Shown here: in pieces, positions 51,323 through 61,800 of the stretch
Layout of the letters: each line of letters begins with the position of its first letter
Position numbering within the stretch: the first letter of the stretch is position 1
Assembly (NCBI GenBank): GCA_937944485.1
Contig: CALDYU010000025.1
Location: 1-64,000, forward strand
From: an uncultured Flavobacteriaceae bacterium
GTDB taxonomy: Bacteria; Bacteroidota; Bacteroidia; Flavobacteriales; Flavobacteriaceae
DNA: 64,000 nucleotides
Direction: 5' to 3'
Program-made: the position numbers and the translations under genes
Notes under the pieces: generated by a model
Told to the model about the DNA's origin: nothing
The model's input: the letters and a program-made list of their open reading frames with translations, nothing else
Databases searched by the model: none

Positions 51323-51817
51323 ATGCATTTAAAAACAAGAAAAATGAAAGCTTCTGATTGGGAAGCTGTTTCGAAAATTTATGCGGAAGGCATTGCCACT
51401 GGTTTCGCTACTTTCGAAACGAATACACCAAACTATAACACGTGGGATGCAGCTCACATGACATCTTGCAGAATAGTTGTAACTGAAAATGAAAAAATAT
51501 TGGGGTGGGCGGCCTTATCTCCAGTATCTAGTCGATGCGTTTATGGTGGGGTTGCTGAAGTAAGTGTTTATGTGGGTCAGGAAAGTCGTGGCAAAGGAGT
51601 CGGGAAACTTCTTATGGAGCAATTAATTTTAGAAAGTGAGACTGCGGGACTTTGGACCATTCAGTCGGGAATTTTTCCGGAGAATGAAGGAAGTATAGCA
51701 CTGCACAAAAAAATGGGTTTTCGCTATATCGGTAAGCGTGAACGGGTTGGAAAATTAGCAGGAGAATGGAAAGACAATTTGCTATTTGAACGAAGAAGTG
51801 AAACTGTTGGAATTTAA
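51323..51817 (+). CDS. GNAT acetyltransferase, ArsN1/phosphinothricin type
   Basis: 164 residues with the GNAT fold: GVAEVSVYVGQESRGKGVGKLL holds the acetyl-CoA loop (Q/RxxGxG/A near 93-98). The sequence resembles phosphinothricin/arsinothricin N-acetyltransferases (ATFETNTPNYNTWD, KMGFRYIGKRERVGKL). In arsenic operons this type is ArsN1, which detoxifies arsinothricin. Assigned by similarity and neighbourhood; substrate not proven. Confidence 0.82.
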   Translation: MHLKTRKMKASDWEAVSKIYAEGIATGFATFETNTPNYNTWDAAHMTSCRIVVTENEKILGWAALSPVSSRCVYGGVAEVSVYVGQESRGKGVGKLLMEQLILESETAGLWTIQSGIFPENEGSIALHKKMGFRYIGKRERVGKLAGEWKDNLLFERRSETVGI

Positions 51818-51821
51818 CATC

Positions 51822-52445
51822 ATGAAAGAAGAAGTATTTCAAAACATAGCGCAGACGATAGCTTCATTAAAGATCAATGAGATTTCTAATACTAGAAAAG
51901 CATCTCTTGATCCCTTAGTAGACTATATTAAAGGCAAAATTGAAAATAAAGAAGCTGTCGCACTTAACTTTATTTGTACGCACAATTCTAGACGAAGCCA
52001 TTTATCGCAAGTTTGGGCGCAAACCTTGGGGCATTACGTCGGCATTAAAAATATCACTTGTTATTCCGGAGGAACTGAAGCAACGGCCTTGTTTCCTATG
52101 GCCGCAGAAACTCTAACAAATCACGGCTTTCAGATTATTAAACTATCCGAATCTAAAAACCCTGTTTATAGTATTAAATATAATACGAATTCACCTCCGA
52201 TTATTGGTTTTTCAAAGACTTTTGATGATTCCTTTAACCCTACATCAAACTTTGCAGCCATTATGACCTGTTCCTCAGCAGATGAAGGTTGTCCGTTTGT
52301 AAAAGGTGCTGATGGTCGCTTTCCAATAACTTATGAAGACCCTAAAGCTTTTGATGATACTCCATTACAAAAAGAAAAATATCACGAGCGAAGTATTCAG
52401 ATTGCCACTGAGCTATTATATGTGATGAAGCGAAGTATAATATAA
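51822..52445 (+). CDS. Arsenate reductase / low-molecular-weight phosphatase-like protein
   Basis: 207 residues from ATG 51822; a TTG 12 codons earlier would overlap the GNAT gene, and the family begins with a helical segment near this ATG. The phosphatase loop is CTHNSRRSH (CX5R) near 58, and further cysteines (MTCSSADEGCP near 147-155) match thioredoxin-type arsenate reductases. It should reduce arsenate to arsenite. Usually an Acr3 or ArsB pump follows; none is present here. Confidence 0.85.
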   Translation: MKEEVFQNIAQTIASLKINEISNTRKASLDPLVDYIKGKIENKEAVALNFICTHNSRRSHLSQVWAQTLGHYVGIKNITCYSGGTEATALFPMAAETLTNHGFQIIKLSESKNPVYSIKYNTNSPPIIGFSKTFDDSFNPTSNFAAIMTCSSADEGCPFVKGADGRFPITYEDPKAFDDTPLQKEKYHERSIQIATELLYVMKRSII

Positions 52446-52503
52446 AGAAACACTGTATAACTCGTGATGTCGCTGTGAGCGATTTTTTCACAAAATAACT
52501 AAT

Positions 52504-52541
52504 TAGAGCTGACTATACTGGTGTATATTTAGCTCTAACCC
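52504..52541. repeat. Imperfect palindrome after the arsenic cluster
   Basis: TTAGAGCT and AGCTCTAA flank about 20 bases with partial inner pairing. It may be a terminator or a recombination scar. Confidence 0.4.
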
Positions 52542-52570
52542 GTTATTCATCTATACAGTCTTACGCCATA

Positions 52571-52759
52571 CTACATTTCCATTATTCTATCAAATCTAGA
52601 TAAGGCCAATAATGAAAATAATATAACCGACATTATATGATATTTCTTCATATACGCTTTACATTCAATTTGTTCTTTAGAAAAACTCAACTTAATAGAG
52701 ATAAAAAGATTGTATAACGCGCCAACTGAAAATAATATAAAAATAAATATATTCCACAT
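52571..52759 (-). CDS. Small two-helix membrane protein
   Basis: 62 residues with helices at about 2-22 and 44-57 and a charged middle (KLSFSKEQIECKAYMKKYH). No family recognised. It is the most distal gene of a small minus-strand locus that also holds a 60-residue membrane protein and a bacteriocin-like fragment. Confidence that it is translated is moderate. Confidence 0.5.
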   Translation of the reverse strand: MWNIFIFILFSVGALYNLFISIKLSFSKEQIECKAYMKKYHIMSVILFSLLALSRFDRIMEM

Positions 52760-52852
52760 AGAATTAAATTTTACTCAAAAGCACCCATTCAATTGTAGTT
52801 TTACTATTTCATTGGCGGGGATCAATGTATTAGTTGATTTTAAAGAACAAAG

Positions 52853-52881
52853 CGGCTCAGTTTATACCGTGTTGGCAGCCG
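52853..52881 (-). other. Hairpin-forming sequence resembling a cassette recombination site
   Basis: On the minus strand CGGCT and AGCCG bracket GCCAACACGGTATAAACTG. Sequences of the form GCCAACACGGTATA recur in many Bacteroidota islands near small hypothetical genes and look like cassette boundaries; here this is one copy and the resemblance is by eye. Confidence 0.3.
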
Positions 52882-52884
52882 TTT

Positions 52885-53067
52885 TTAATTTCTAGCTGTT
52901 TTTATTATTTTCACAATTTGTATAAATAAGTTTTTGACAATAAAATGTACTACAACTGTTATAAAATAAAAATATATAATATTAGGAAATTCAAACTCGA
53001 TTATTCCAGCGATTTTGAACGCTAATATGTAGAAAGCTGGAGTAAGTAAATAATCTAAATATTTCAT
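52885..53067 (-). CDS. Small two-helix membrane protein (immunity-like)
   Basis: 60 residues with helices at about 6-22 and 29-50 and a basic C-terminus (KIIKTARN). Its ATG overlaps the stop of the upstream peptide fragment (ATGA). Size, topology and position after a glycine-zipper peptide are those of an immunity or accessory protein, comparable to the gene at 27756. No family recognised. Confidence 0.55.
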   Translation of the reverse strand: MKYLDYLLTPAFYILAFKIAGIIEFEFPNIIYFYFITVVVHFIVKNLFIQIVKIIKTARN

Positions 53068-53162
53068 GATTCCTTGAAAATTTTACAACCTATGTAACCT
53101 AGTATTGCTCCTTCAGCATTACCAAGAACACCTCCTGCCGTAGCACCGATGACATCACCGTA
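53064..53162 (-). pseudogene. Remnant of a glycine-zipper, bacteriocin-like gene
   Basis: A frame without start codon encodes YGDVIGATAGGVLGNAEG followed by AILGYIGCKIFKES and a stop. The GxxxG spacing is characteristic of class IIb bacteriocins and similar membrane-active peptides. A stop codon lies directly upstream, so the N-terminal part has been lost. The stop overlaps the next start codon (TGA/ATG). Confidence 0.55.
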
Positions 53163-53213
53163 TTATAACTACTTCAAAAACAGGGAAGCCTTCAAACCAA
53201 TCTAATATCAAAA

Positions 53214-55031
53214 TTAGCCCTGCCCATTTTGATAAGCCTCCATAAACTTGCGTTCTAATTCAGCTTGAAATTCTTCCATTACAGGCTTTACTGTGCTTTC
53301 AGGAAGATCCGCTATTTTTATATACATGAGTCCATCAACAGAGTTATTAAAAAGCGGATCTACATTAAAGGCAATTACCTTTGCATTCTGTTTGATGTAT
53401 TTTTTAATTAAAACAGGTAAACGAAGGCTTCCCGGTTCTACCTCATCAATGAGGCGGTCGAACTTATTTAAATCTGCCTGCGTTTCATCGAAAACAAACT
53501 CTTTGTCGGCGTCTTTTAATTTTACTTTAAACTCTTTTTTCGGGCGAATATATTGTGCCACATAAGGGTCCCAATAGTGCGACTTCATAAATTCAATCAT
53601 CAAAGATTTTGAAAAATTGGAAAATTGATTGCTAATACTCACCCCACCTATTAAATATTTATGTTCTGGATGTCTTAGCGTAGTATGTACAATTCCTTTC
53701 CAAAGCAAAAATAAAGGCATGGGTTTTTGCTGATACTCTTTCACGATATAGGCCCGTCCCATTTCTATCGACTGTCGCATCATTCCGTATAACTCAGGCT
53801 CTACTCGAAATAAGTCTTGAAGGTAAAAACCGTCAATACCATACTTTTCGAATATTTCTGAACCCATACCCATACGGTATGCTCCTACGATTGCTTTTTC
53901 CTTATCATCCCATAAAAAAAGATGATGATAATAGGTGTCGAATATGTCGAGGTCTATAGCATTATTCGTACCCTCACCAATGGCTCGAAACGTCACTTCA
54001 CGTTGACGCCCAATTTCTTTTAAAATAAAAGGCATGTCTTTTTCAACCGCCAAGAAAACTTCATAATTTTTACTTTGCAATAAGCGGCAATCTTTTTCAC
54101 GAAGCTTTTCGATTTCTCCTTCAATAACCTCAGTTCGAACAGCAGATGCAATCTTTTTAGGCGCTTTTGGTATTTTTAAGCTAGTTGGTAATTGATCGAT
54201 TAAACGTTCTTTAGCATAAGCGTTAGCAAGAATGTAGGTTTTCTTTCGTAGTAAATCACCAAAATCTTCAAAAGAGTCAATCTCAAGTTGCGTTTTGACC
54301 GTTATAGGTTGCCCAATGCGCACTTTAATAGGGCGATCTCTTTGTGAATATACCTCTGAGGGAATTTTAGCGGTTCGAAATATATCGCCCAACTTAGCCC
54401 AACGATAAAAAAACTTACTATTTCGAGCGTGAAAATAGATTGGAATTATTGGGACTTCCGCTTTGCGAATTAATTTTAAGGCGGCTTCTTCCCAGGGTTT
54501 ATCTACAATCAACTTACCATCGCGATGCGTTGAGACTTCTCCTGCTGGAAATATACCAAGAGGATGGCCCTCTTTTAAATGTTGAAGGGCACTTTTAAAT
54601 CCGGCAATACTACTTTTCGCTTCTTTTCTATTTTCAAAAGGATTAACTGGTATAATACGAGATGCTATGGGCGACATACGCTGCAATAGAAAATTAGCCA
54701 TTATTTTATAATCGGTTCTTTGACTCAATAATATCTTGAATAAAAGTATGCCGTCAATAGCCCCAAGCGGATGATTTGAAATTGTAATGTATGCCCCATC
54801 TTTTGGCAAGCGCCTGAAATCTTCTTCTGGTATTTCAAAGTCTATTTCATAATGTTCAAGTACCGCTTGAACAAATGGTTCAGCTGGTAAATGTTTGACC
54901 CCATCATAAAAATTATTGATGCTTGATATTCTAGTGACCTTCATCAAAATCCACGCGATAAAGGTGCCTAAAAAACCATAAGCATCAAGGTTTATGGCTT
55001 TTGCCATTTCTTTTGCGGTGACTAACCCCAT
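53214..55031 (-). CDS. olsF: Bifunctional acyltransferase, OlsF type (ornithine lipid synthesis)
   Basis: 605 residues combining two acyltransferases. The N-terminal half is PlsC-like, with ISNHPLGAIDG near 91-101 (an HX5D variant of the HX4D motif) and FPAGEVSTHRDGKL near 160. The C-terminal half is a GNAT/hemolysin-like N-acyltransferase (EIGRQREVTFRAIGEGTN near 340, EMGRAYIVKEYQ near 424). This architecture matches OlsF, which makes ornithine lipids in Flavobacterium and Serratia by N- then O-acylation. Membrane-associated by nature; amino acid specificity (ornithine or glycine) cannot be read. Confidence 0.88.
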   Translation of the reverse strand: MGLVTAKEMAKAINLDAYGFLGTFIAWILMKVTRISSINNFYDGVKHLPAEPFVQAVLEHYEIDFEIPEEDFRRLPKDGAYITISNHPLGAIDGILLFKILLSQRTDYKIMANFLLQRMSPIASRIIPVNPFENRKEAKSSIAGFKSALQHLKEGHPLGIFPAGEVSTHRDGKLIVDKPWEEAALKLIRKAEVPIIPIYFHARNSKFFYRWAKLGDIFRTAKIPSEVYSQRDRPIKVRIGQPITVKTQLEIDSFEDFGDLLRKKTYILANAYAKERLIDQLPTSLKIPKAPKKIASAVRTEVIEGEIEKLREKDCRLLQSKNYEVFLAVEKDMPFILKEIGRQREVTFRAIGEGTNNAIDLDIFDTYYHHLFLWDDKEKAIVGAYRMGMGSEIFEKYGIDGFYLQDLFRVEPELYGMMRQSIEMGRAYIVKEYQQKPMPLFLLWKGIVHTTLRHPEHKYLIGGVSISNQFSNFSKSLMIEFMKSHYWDPYVAQYIRPKKEFKVKLKDADKEFVFDETQADLNKFDRLIDEVEPGSLRLPVLIKKYIKQNAKVIAFNVDPLFNNSVDGLMYIKIADLPESTVKPVMEEFQAELERKFMEAYQNGQG

Positions 55032-55154
55032 TCATGAATAATTTAGGTAAGGGTAAATATATGAAAATACCAAGGCAAGCATGCTAATCGAATCCACATT
55101 TTTAAAAGCGGCCTTTTGTAAAGCCGTTAATCTTCAGTGCCTTATAATAAGCTA

Positions 55155-56405
55155 TTACTTCATTACAAACTGTACCGTTTCTTGCCCTCTCTGCTCTAAT
55201 AAAACCTCATAACCATTCATAAGAAAATCAATGGCTTCTTCATTAAAGTGACGTATCGTATATAGTGAAACATTTTCATGACAGGTAACTTTAAATCTGC
55301 TCTTTAATGTATTTAAAAGCCCGTCAAGTCTGCCAAACTTATTATCAACGCAAACAGAAAAACTAATAGCGGAATTTTGAATTAAATCAACTTTAATTTT
55401 ATTATCATGGAATAACTTAAATAATTCACTGATACTATTTTCCACAATAAAAGAGAAATCTAAAGAAGATAGTTTAATTAGGACTTGATTTTTTTTCACA
55501 ATAAAACAGGGTACTTTAGGTGCAATGCTAACGCCTTTACCAACCGTTGTTCCATCATTTTTTGGTTGAAGAAATGATTTTACATGCAACGGAATTTCTT
55601 TTCCTTGTAAAGGTTGTAATGTTTTAGGGTGTATCACAGAAGCTCCGTAAAAAGCAAGCTCAATGGCTTCTCGATATGATATTTTTTGCAATAACTGCGT
55701 TTCTTTAAAATACCGCGGATCAGCATTTAATACCCCAGGAACATCTTTCCATATGGTTACCGAATTTGCATTGAGGCAGTAGGCCAGAATTGCGGCCGTA
55801 TAATCAGAGCCTTCTCTTCCTAGGGTCGTAGTAAAATTGTTGGCGTCACTCCCTAAAAAACCCTGTGTGATATACAGCTTTTTCGAATCTATATGTTGTT
55901 TAACATTCTCTTGAGTGGCAGTCCAATCAACTTTTGTGTCTCTATAATTCGCATCTGTTTTAACGACATGCCGAACATCAAGCCACTGATTTACTATTTC
56001 AATTTTATTGAGATATTCGCTAATTATAGTTGTTGAAATAAGTTCTCCATAACCTACAATTTGATCATACACAAAATTATAGTTGGGTGATTTGTTCCAT
56101 GCCAGAAAACCTTCAATTTCATCAAAAAGTGATTTTACTTTCTTATATACAGGATGTTGTTTATTTTCAAACAAAGGTTTTAAAACGGTATCATGATAGT
56201 TTTTTACTTCCTGTAACGCCCCTGTCAGTTCATTTTTATTATCAAAATAAGCATTGACAATAGCTTCCATGGCATTGGTAGTTTTACCCATAGCAGAAAC
56301 AACTACTAAGGTGTTTTCAAAACCACCTTCTTGAAGCACTTTAACCACATTCTTTACGCCTGTCGCATCTTTTACGGAAGCTCCTCCGAACTTAAAAATT
56401 CTCAT
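55155..56405 (-). CDS. lysC: Aspartate kinase
   Basis: 416 residues, monofunctional. The kinase core begins MRIFKFGGASVKDATGVKNV, contains VVVSAMGKTTNAM and TTLGREGSDYTAA, and ends in ACT-like regulatory domains (about 310-416). It catalyses the first step to lysine, threonine and methionine. The gene overlaps nothing; the GNAT gene upstream ends eight bases before it, so they may be co-transcribed. Confidence 0.92.
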   Translation of the reverse strand: MRIFKFGGASVKDATGVKNVVKVLQEGGFENTLVVVSAMGKTTNAMEAIVNAYFDNKNELTGALQEVKNYHDTVLKPLFENKQHPVYKKVKSLFDEIEGFLAWNKSPNYNFVYDQIVGYGELISTTIISEYLNKIEIVNQWLDVRHVVKTDANYRDTKVDWTATQENVKQHIDSKKLYITQGFLGSDANNFTTTLGREGSDYTAAILAYCLNANSVTIWKDVPGVLNADPRYFKETQLLQKISYREAIELAFYGASVIHPKTLQPLQGKEIPLHVKSFLQPKNDGTTVGKGVSIAPKVPCFIVKKNQVLIKLSSLDFSFIVENSISELFKLFHDNKIKVDLIQNSAISFSVCVDNKFGRLDGLLNTLKSRFKVTCHENVSLYTIRHFNEEAIDFLMNGYEVLLEQRGQETVQFVMK

Positions 56406-56413
56406 AAATAACC

Positions 56414-56893
56414 CTAAATATTTTCTAAATACTTGCTTATTGCTTTTTCATCAAGCTGAACAACATCCCAATCGCGCATTACACGAGCACCTTTGTTTTC
56501 ATAAAAAGTAATGGCAGGTTCGTTCCAGTCTAATACTTCCCAACTAATTCGCTTCACCCCTAATTCATGGCCGTATTTCACCACCTTATTTAGTAATGCC
56601 GTTCCGAGACCACTTCCCCTCATTTTTTCCGTTACAATTAAATCTTCCAAATGAATAACGGGGCCTTTCCAAGTAGAGTATCTAGGATATACTAATGCCA
56701 TACCAACAATTTCATCTTCAAGCACTCCAACAAAACAATGAAAAAGTTTTTCTTTTCCGAAACCTTGGGCAATTAAATCAGCCGCTGTTACTTCGACAGC
56801 ATTATCTTCTTTCTCAAAAGAGGCTAATTCTTGAATCAGTTGCAATACCTGACCCATATCTGCCGTTCTAGCTTCACGAATTGTGTAATTCAT
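56414..56893 (-). CDS. GNAT family acetyltransferase
   Basis: 159 residues. The GNAT acetyl-CoA loop is [18 protein letters not shown] near 93-110, and the sequence resembles diamine/spermidine N-acetyltransferases ([19 protein letters not shown] start, [13 protein letters not shown] end). The substrate is unknown. It lies upstream of lysC and divergent from fbp. Confidence 0.87.
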   Translation of the reverse strand: MNYTIREARTADMGQVLQLIQELASFEKEDNAVEVTAADLIAQGFGKEKLFHCFVGVLEDEIVGMALVYPRYSTWKGPVIHLEDLIVTEKMRGSGLGTALLNKVVKYGHELGVKRISWEVLDWNEPAITFYENKGARVMRDWDVVQLDEKAISKYLENI

Positions 56894-56912
56894 AATTGTT
56901 ACAAATAAAACA

Positions 56913-56920
56913 CAAAGTTA
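56913..56920 (-). promoter_or_regulatory. -7 promoter box of the GNAT-lysC unit
   Basis: TAACTTTG on the minus strand matches TAnnTTTG exactly, 19 bases before the start codon. The -33 region is T-rich but has no clear TTTG. Confidence 0.55.
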
Positions 56921-56973
56921 TAAGTTTAAAAAACGTACGGCTCACGAAAACGGTATAGTTTCACAAAATAACC

Positions 56974-56981
56974 GATATTTG
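56974..56981 (+). promoter_or_regulatory. Near-consensus -7 box of fbp
   Basis: GATATTTG differs from TAnnTTTG at the first base and lies 24 bases before the ATG at 57006. Confidence 0.4.
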
Positions 56982-57005
56982 TGCCGTAATACGCATCACA
57001 AATAC

Positions 57006-58004
57006 ATGACCAAAAAAAATACAACCCTTGGAGAATTTATAATTGAAAATCAAGATTCTTTTCAATATACTTCAGGAGAATTATCAAAGCTAATTAATGC
57101 CATTCGTTTGGCCGCAAAAGTGGTTAATCACGAAGTAAACAAGGCTGGATTAATTGACATTCTTGGTGCCGCCGGGGATACTAATATTCAAGGTGAAGAT
57201 CAACAAAAATTGGACGTTTTAGCCAATGACAAATTCATTCAAACCTTAAAAAATAGAGAGATTGTCTGCGGAATTGCTTCTGAAGAAGAAGATGATTTTA
57301 TTTCAATCAATAGTAATGATGAGCAACACCAGAATAAATATGTGGTATTAATTGACCCCCTTGATGGTTCGTCAAATATTGATGTTAATGTTTCTGTTGG
57401 AACTATTTTTTCAATCTATCGCAGAATTACCCCTGTTGGCACTCCGGTAACTTTAGAAGACTTTTTACAACCGGGAGACAATCAAGTAGCCGCCGGTTAT
57501 ATTATTTATGGCACCTCAACCATGCTAGTGTACACCACTGGCGATGGAGTTAACGGATTTACCTTAAACCCTGCTATAGGTACATTCTATCTTTCACATC
57601 CGAATATGAAATTTCCTGAAACAGGAAAAATTTATTCTGTAAATGAAGGGAATTATACGCACTTTCCGCAAGGGGTTAAAGATTATATCAAATACTGTCA
57701 AAAAGAAGAAGATGATAGACCATATACCTCGCGTTATATTGGTTCTTTAGTTTCTGATTTTCATAGAAATATGATTAAAGGTGGAATTTATATGTATCCT
57801 AAAAGCAGTATGGCCGAAGAAGGTAAGCTACGGCTGTTATATGAATGTAATCCTATGGCCTATTTGGCAGAGCAAGCTAATGGCAAGGCTAGTGATGGAA
57901 AACGGCGTATCATGGAATTGCAACCTACCGAGTTGCATCAACGGGTACCTTTTTTCTGTGGCAGTAAAAAAATGGTCGAAAAAGCTGAAGAGTTTATGAG
58001 GTAG
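57006..58004 (+). CDS. fbp: Class I fructose-1,6-bisphosphatase
   Basis: 332 residues from ATG 57006; a TTG nine codons earlier overlaps the promoter. The metal-binding signature [20 protein letters not shown] is near 119-138, and [13 protein letters not shown] and [19 protein letters not shown] complete the site. It is the gluconeogenic phosphatase. A terminator follows. Confidence 0.95.
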   Translation: MTKKNTTLGEFIIENQDSFQYTSGELSKLINAIRLAAKVVNHEVNKAGLIDILGAAGDTNIQGEDQQKLDVLANDKFIQTLKNREIVCGIASEEEDDFISINSNDEQHQNKYVVLIDPLDGSSNIDVNVSVGTIFSIYRRITPVGTPVTLEDFLQPGDNQVAAGYIIYGTSTMLVYTTGDGVNGFTLNPAIGTFYLSHPNMKFPETGKIYSVNEGNYTHFPQGVKDYIKYCQKEEDDRPYTSRYIGSLVSDFHRNMIKGGIYMYPKSSMAEEGKLRLLYECNPMAYLAEQANGKASDGKRRIMELQPTELHQRVPFFCGSKKMVEKAEEFMR

Positions 58005-58033
58005 CGATTTCAACTAAAAGGACTATAAAAAGC

Positions 58034-58063
58034 AAAGACCGTACTAATAATAGTGCGGTCTTT
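58034..58063. terminator. Bidirectional terminator between fbp and TerB gene
   Basis: AAAGACCGTACT and AGTGCGGTCTTT pair with one G-U in a 6-base-loop hairpin; convergent genes lie on both sides. Confidence 0.75.
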
Positions 58064-58087
58064 ACATTATTACTTAGAAAAAAAGTG

Positions 58088-58519
58088 TTAGCGATTCATG
58101 TTCTTAATCTCATCTATAAAATTATCTTCATCAACCCCAGCGTGCACTAATTTTAAAGCTTTATCTACCACATATTTTACATTCGCCGTTGAAAAACCAA
58201 GTCCGATACACAAACGCTCTAACATGGTAGTTTGACGCTCACCCAACTCATCATCAGCATAAACCATGCGAGCTAAATCATATAGCCGCTCTAAACGACG
58301 ATCATAACTGCTTGGAGGATTAACCGGATGCGATTGATAATCTCTCAAAATCTCTTTATAATCATTTTCAGAAATATTTAGTTTTCGAGCCAAACGATCT
58401 AAAAATGCCTGTTCGTCTTCTGTAATAATTCCATCACTCATAGCAACGCGAACAATAGCTGCAAAATGGTCTTGATTTCTTTTTTGAAATCCACTGTCAA
58501 AAAAATCTGCAATCGACAT
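58088..58519 (-). CDS. TerB family protein
   Basis: 143 residues of a TerB-like helical bundle: MSDGIITEDEQAFLDRLARKLN and the second repeat VYADDELGERQTTMLERLCIGLG, each with the acidic metal-binding pattern DGxxxxxE. Some TerB proteins belong to tellurite resistance clusters, but no other ter genes are here. A minus-strand -7 box TATATTTG stands at 58539-58546. Confidence 0.85.
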   Translation of the reverse strand: MSIADFFDSGFQKRNQDHFAAIVRVAMSDGIITEDEQAFLDRLARKLNISENDYKEILRDYQSHPVNPPSSYDRRLERLYDLARMVYADDELGERQTTMLERLCIGLGFSTANVKYVVDKALKLVHAGVDEDNFIDEIKNMNR

Positions 58520-58538
58520 AATTCTTTATTTAATGCCG

Positions 58539-58546
58539 CAAATATA
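58539..58546 (-). promoter_or_regulatory. -7 promoter box of TerB gene
   Basis: TATATTTG on the minus strand matches TAnnTTTG exactly, 19 bases before the start. A TTG close upstream is too near to serve as -33. Confidence 0.55.
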
Positions 58547-58799
58547 ATTTTTTTCAAGAGGATACATTGTATATCAAGCAACTTTGTTGCGAATAAAAGT
58601 CCTTCTTCAATCAGCTTTTGGCAATAGCGCATACTCCTATAAGTTTCTTTAGAAACAAAATAAGAAGGCTGCTATATGCTAGCAGGCTGTCATTGTAATC
58701 AAAGCGGACAATGGAGCGCAAGTCAAAAGGTCATTTTTACCAATTAAATATTGTTTTAATACGCTAAAATAAATTTTAGTCATTTTACGTATTCAAACG

Positions 58800-58807
58800 T
58801 ATCTTTG
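58800..58807 (+). promoter_or_regulatory. -7 promoter box of mfd
   Basis: TATCTTTG matches TAnnTTTG, 14 bases before the TTG start of mfd; the leader would be very short. Confidence 0.6.
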
Positions 58808-58821
58808 CCAAAATTTTACGG

Positions 58822-61800
58822 TTGGTTGAAACCCCGATTTCTAATCTTTATGTAACGTTTCAAAAACTTTTGAAACTGCAAACCGCTATTGCCAAAAATC
58901 AACCTACAACTCCATTAAAGTATTTACTTAAAGGACTTTCGGGTTCCTCGATTTCCTTTGTAATTGCTGAGCTTTTTAAGCAAAACGACAGTCCTTTTTT
59001 ACTAGTTTTCGACGATAAAGAAGAAGCGGCTTATTACTTGAATGATCTCGAGCAATTGATTGGAGAGCGTGATGTTTTGTTCTATCCAGGAAGTTATCGA
59101 AGACCCTATCAAATAGAAGAAACTGATAATGCTAATGTATTATTGCGCGCCGAAGTTTTAAACCGAATTAATTCTCGTAAAAAACCCGCAATTATTGTAA
59201 CCTATCCCGATGCACTATTTGAGAAAGTAGTCACCCGACGAGAGCTTGAAAAAAACACCTTAAAATTGAAATTGGCGGATACGCTATCCCTAGAATTTTT
59301 AAATGAAGTTCTTTTCGAATATCAGTTCAATCGTGTTGATTTTGTTACGGAGCCAGGAGAATTCTCTGTGCGAGGCGGAATTGTAGATGTTTTTTCTTTT
59401 TCACATGACGAACCCTATCGCATAGAATTTTTTGGAGACGAAGTTGATAGTATTCGAACCTTTGATGTGGCAACACAATTGTCTACAGAAAAAGTAAAAA
59501 AAATCACAATTATACCCAATGTAGCTAATAAGTTTTTAGAAGAAAAAAGAGTGGGTTTTCTTAATTATATAGCTCCCAGTACCATTGTTTTTACCAAAAA
59601 CGACGAATTATTATTCGATCGGCTGAATGATTTTTTTAATAAAGCGGAAACGGCTTTTACAAAATTATCTGAAGACATCAAACACGCAGAGCCTTCTGAA
59701 TTGTTTCTAAATGCTTCGCTATTTCAACAAGAATTAGCAAAATTTGGGCAGATCAAACTAAAATCTGACGCGCTTCAAAACAATGATGGCATCGTTGCAA
59801 TAGATTTTCATACGAAACCTCAGCCTTCATTTAATAAAAAATTCGATTTGCTTATTGAAAATTTAAAGCACAACCATGAAAGGGGTTTCAAAAACTACAT
59901 TTTTTGTGCTACAGAGCAACAGGCCAAACGTTTTCGCGACATTTTTGAAGAGGGAAGTGAAGAGTTACACTACAAAACGATAGTCTTTTCACTTTACCAA
60001 GGTTTTATTGATGATGATTTAAAAATAGCCTGTTATAGTGATCATCAAATATTTGAACGCTATCACAAATTCAAACTAAAAAATGGCTATGCTAAAAAGC
60101 AAGCCATTACCCTAAAAGAACTTAACAAACTTGAGCTTGGAGATTATGTCACCCATATTGATCATGGTATTGGTAAGTTTGGCGGACTTCAAAAAATTGA
60201 TGTTGAAGGAAAAAAACAAGAGGCGATTAAGCTAATGTATGGCGAACGTGATATTTTATATGTTAGCATTCACTCCCTTCATAAAATATCAAAGTTTAAT
60301 GGTAAAGATGGTGCTGTACCCAAAATTTATAAATTGGGTTCCGCCGCGTGGAAGAAAATAAAGCAAAAAACCAAATCAAGAGTTAAGAAAATCGCTTTTG
60401 ATTTAATAAAAGTATACGCCAAACGGAGGCTTGAAAAAGGATTTCAATATGAACCTGATGGTTATTTACAGCACGAACTAGAGGCCTCTTTTATTTACGA
60501 AGACACACCTGACCAAAGTAAAGCTACTGAAGATATCAAACGTGATATGGAAAGCGAACGCCCTATGGATCGCCTCATTTGCGGTGACGTAGGTTTTGGA
60601 AAAACCGAAGTTGCCATAAGAGCAGCCTTCAAGGCCGTTGCCAACGGCAAACAAGTCGCTGTACTCGTACCTACCACAATACTAGCCTTTCAGCATAACA
60701 ATACCTTTACAGAACGTTTGAAAGAAATGCCCGTGCAGGTAGATTATTTAAATCGTTTTCGAACCACGAAAGAACGAAGACAGACCCTTGAAAAATTGGA
60801 GGCAGGAAAAGTTGACATTATTATTGGCACACATCAATTAGTCAATAAAAATGTAAAATTCAAAGATCTAGGATTGCTCATTGTTGATGAGGAACAAAAA
60901 TTTGGTGTTGCCGTCAAAGACAAGCTAAAAGCTATAAAAGAAAATGTTGATGTGCTAACATTAACGGCAACACCAATACCAAGAACCTTGCAATTTAGCT
61001 TGATGGCAGCACGGGACCTTTCCGTCATCAATACACCACCACCGAATCGATATCCAATAGAAAGTCAAGTTATTCGCTTTACTGAAGAAACCATAAGAGA
61101 CGCTGTTTCTTATGAAATTCAACGCGGCGGTCAAGTATTTTTTATACACAATAGAATTGAAAATATTAAAGAGGTAGCCGGTATGCTACAACGTCTTGTG
61201 CCCGATGCCAAAATAGCAATAGGTCATGGACAAATGGAAGGAAAAAAATTGGAGGCCCTTATGCTTGCATTTATGAAGGGTGATTTTGACGTATTAGTTT
61301 CAACGACTATTGTAGAAAGCGGGCTAGATGTTACCAATGCGAATACTATTTTCATTAATAACGCAAATAATTTCGGTTTAAGTGATCTGCACCAAATGAG
61401 AGGTCGCGTGGGTCGGAGTAATAAAAAAGCATTTTGCTATTTTATTACCCCACCTTATGATGTCATGACTGCTGATGCACGAAAAAGGATACAAGCATTA
61501 GAACAATTTACAGCCTTGGGCAGCGGCTTTAATATCGCCATGAAAGATCTTGAAATACGAGGAGCTGGTGATCTTTTAGGCGGAGAACAAAGTGGGTTTA
61601 TAAATGAAATAGGATTCGACGCCTATCAAAAAATTCTCGCCGAAACTATAAATGAACTTAAAGAAAACGAATTCAAAGAACTCTATGACGAAGTGGAAGG
61701 ACATCGCGAAAAGCTATTTGTAAAAGAAACTCAATTAGATACAGATATCGAACTACTATTTCCTGATGATTACATTAATAATGTTACAGAACGATTACGT

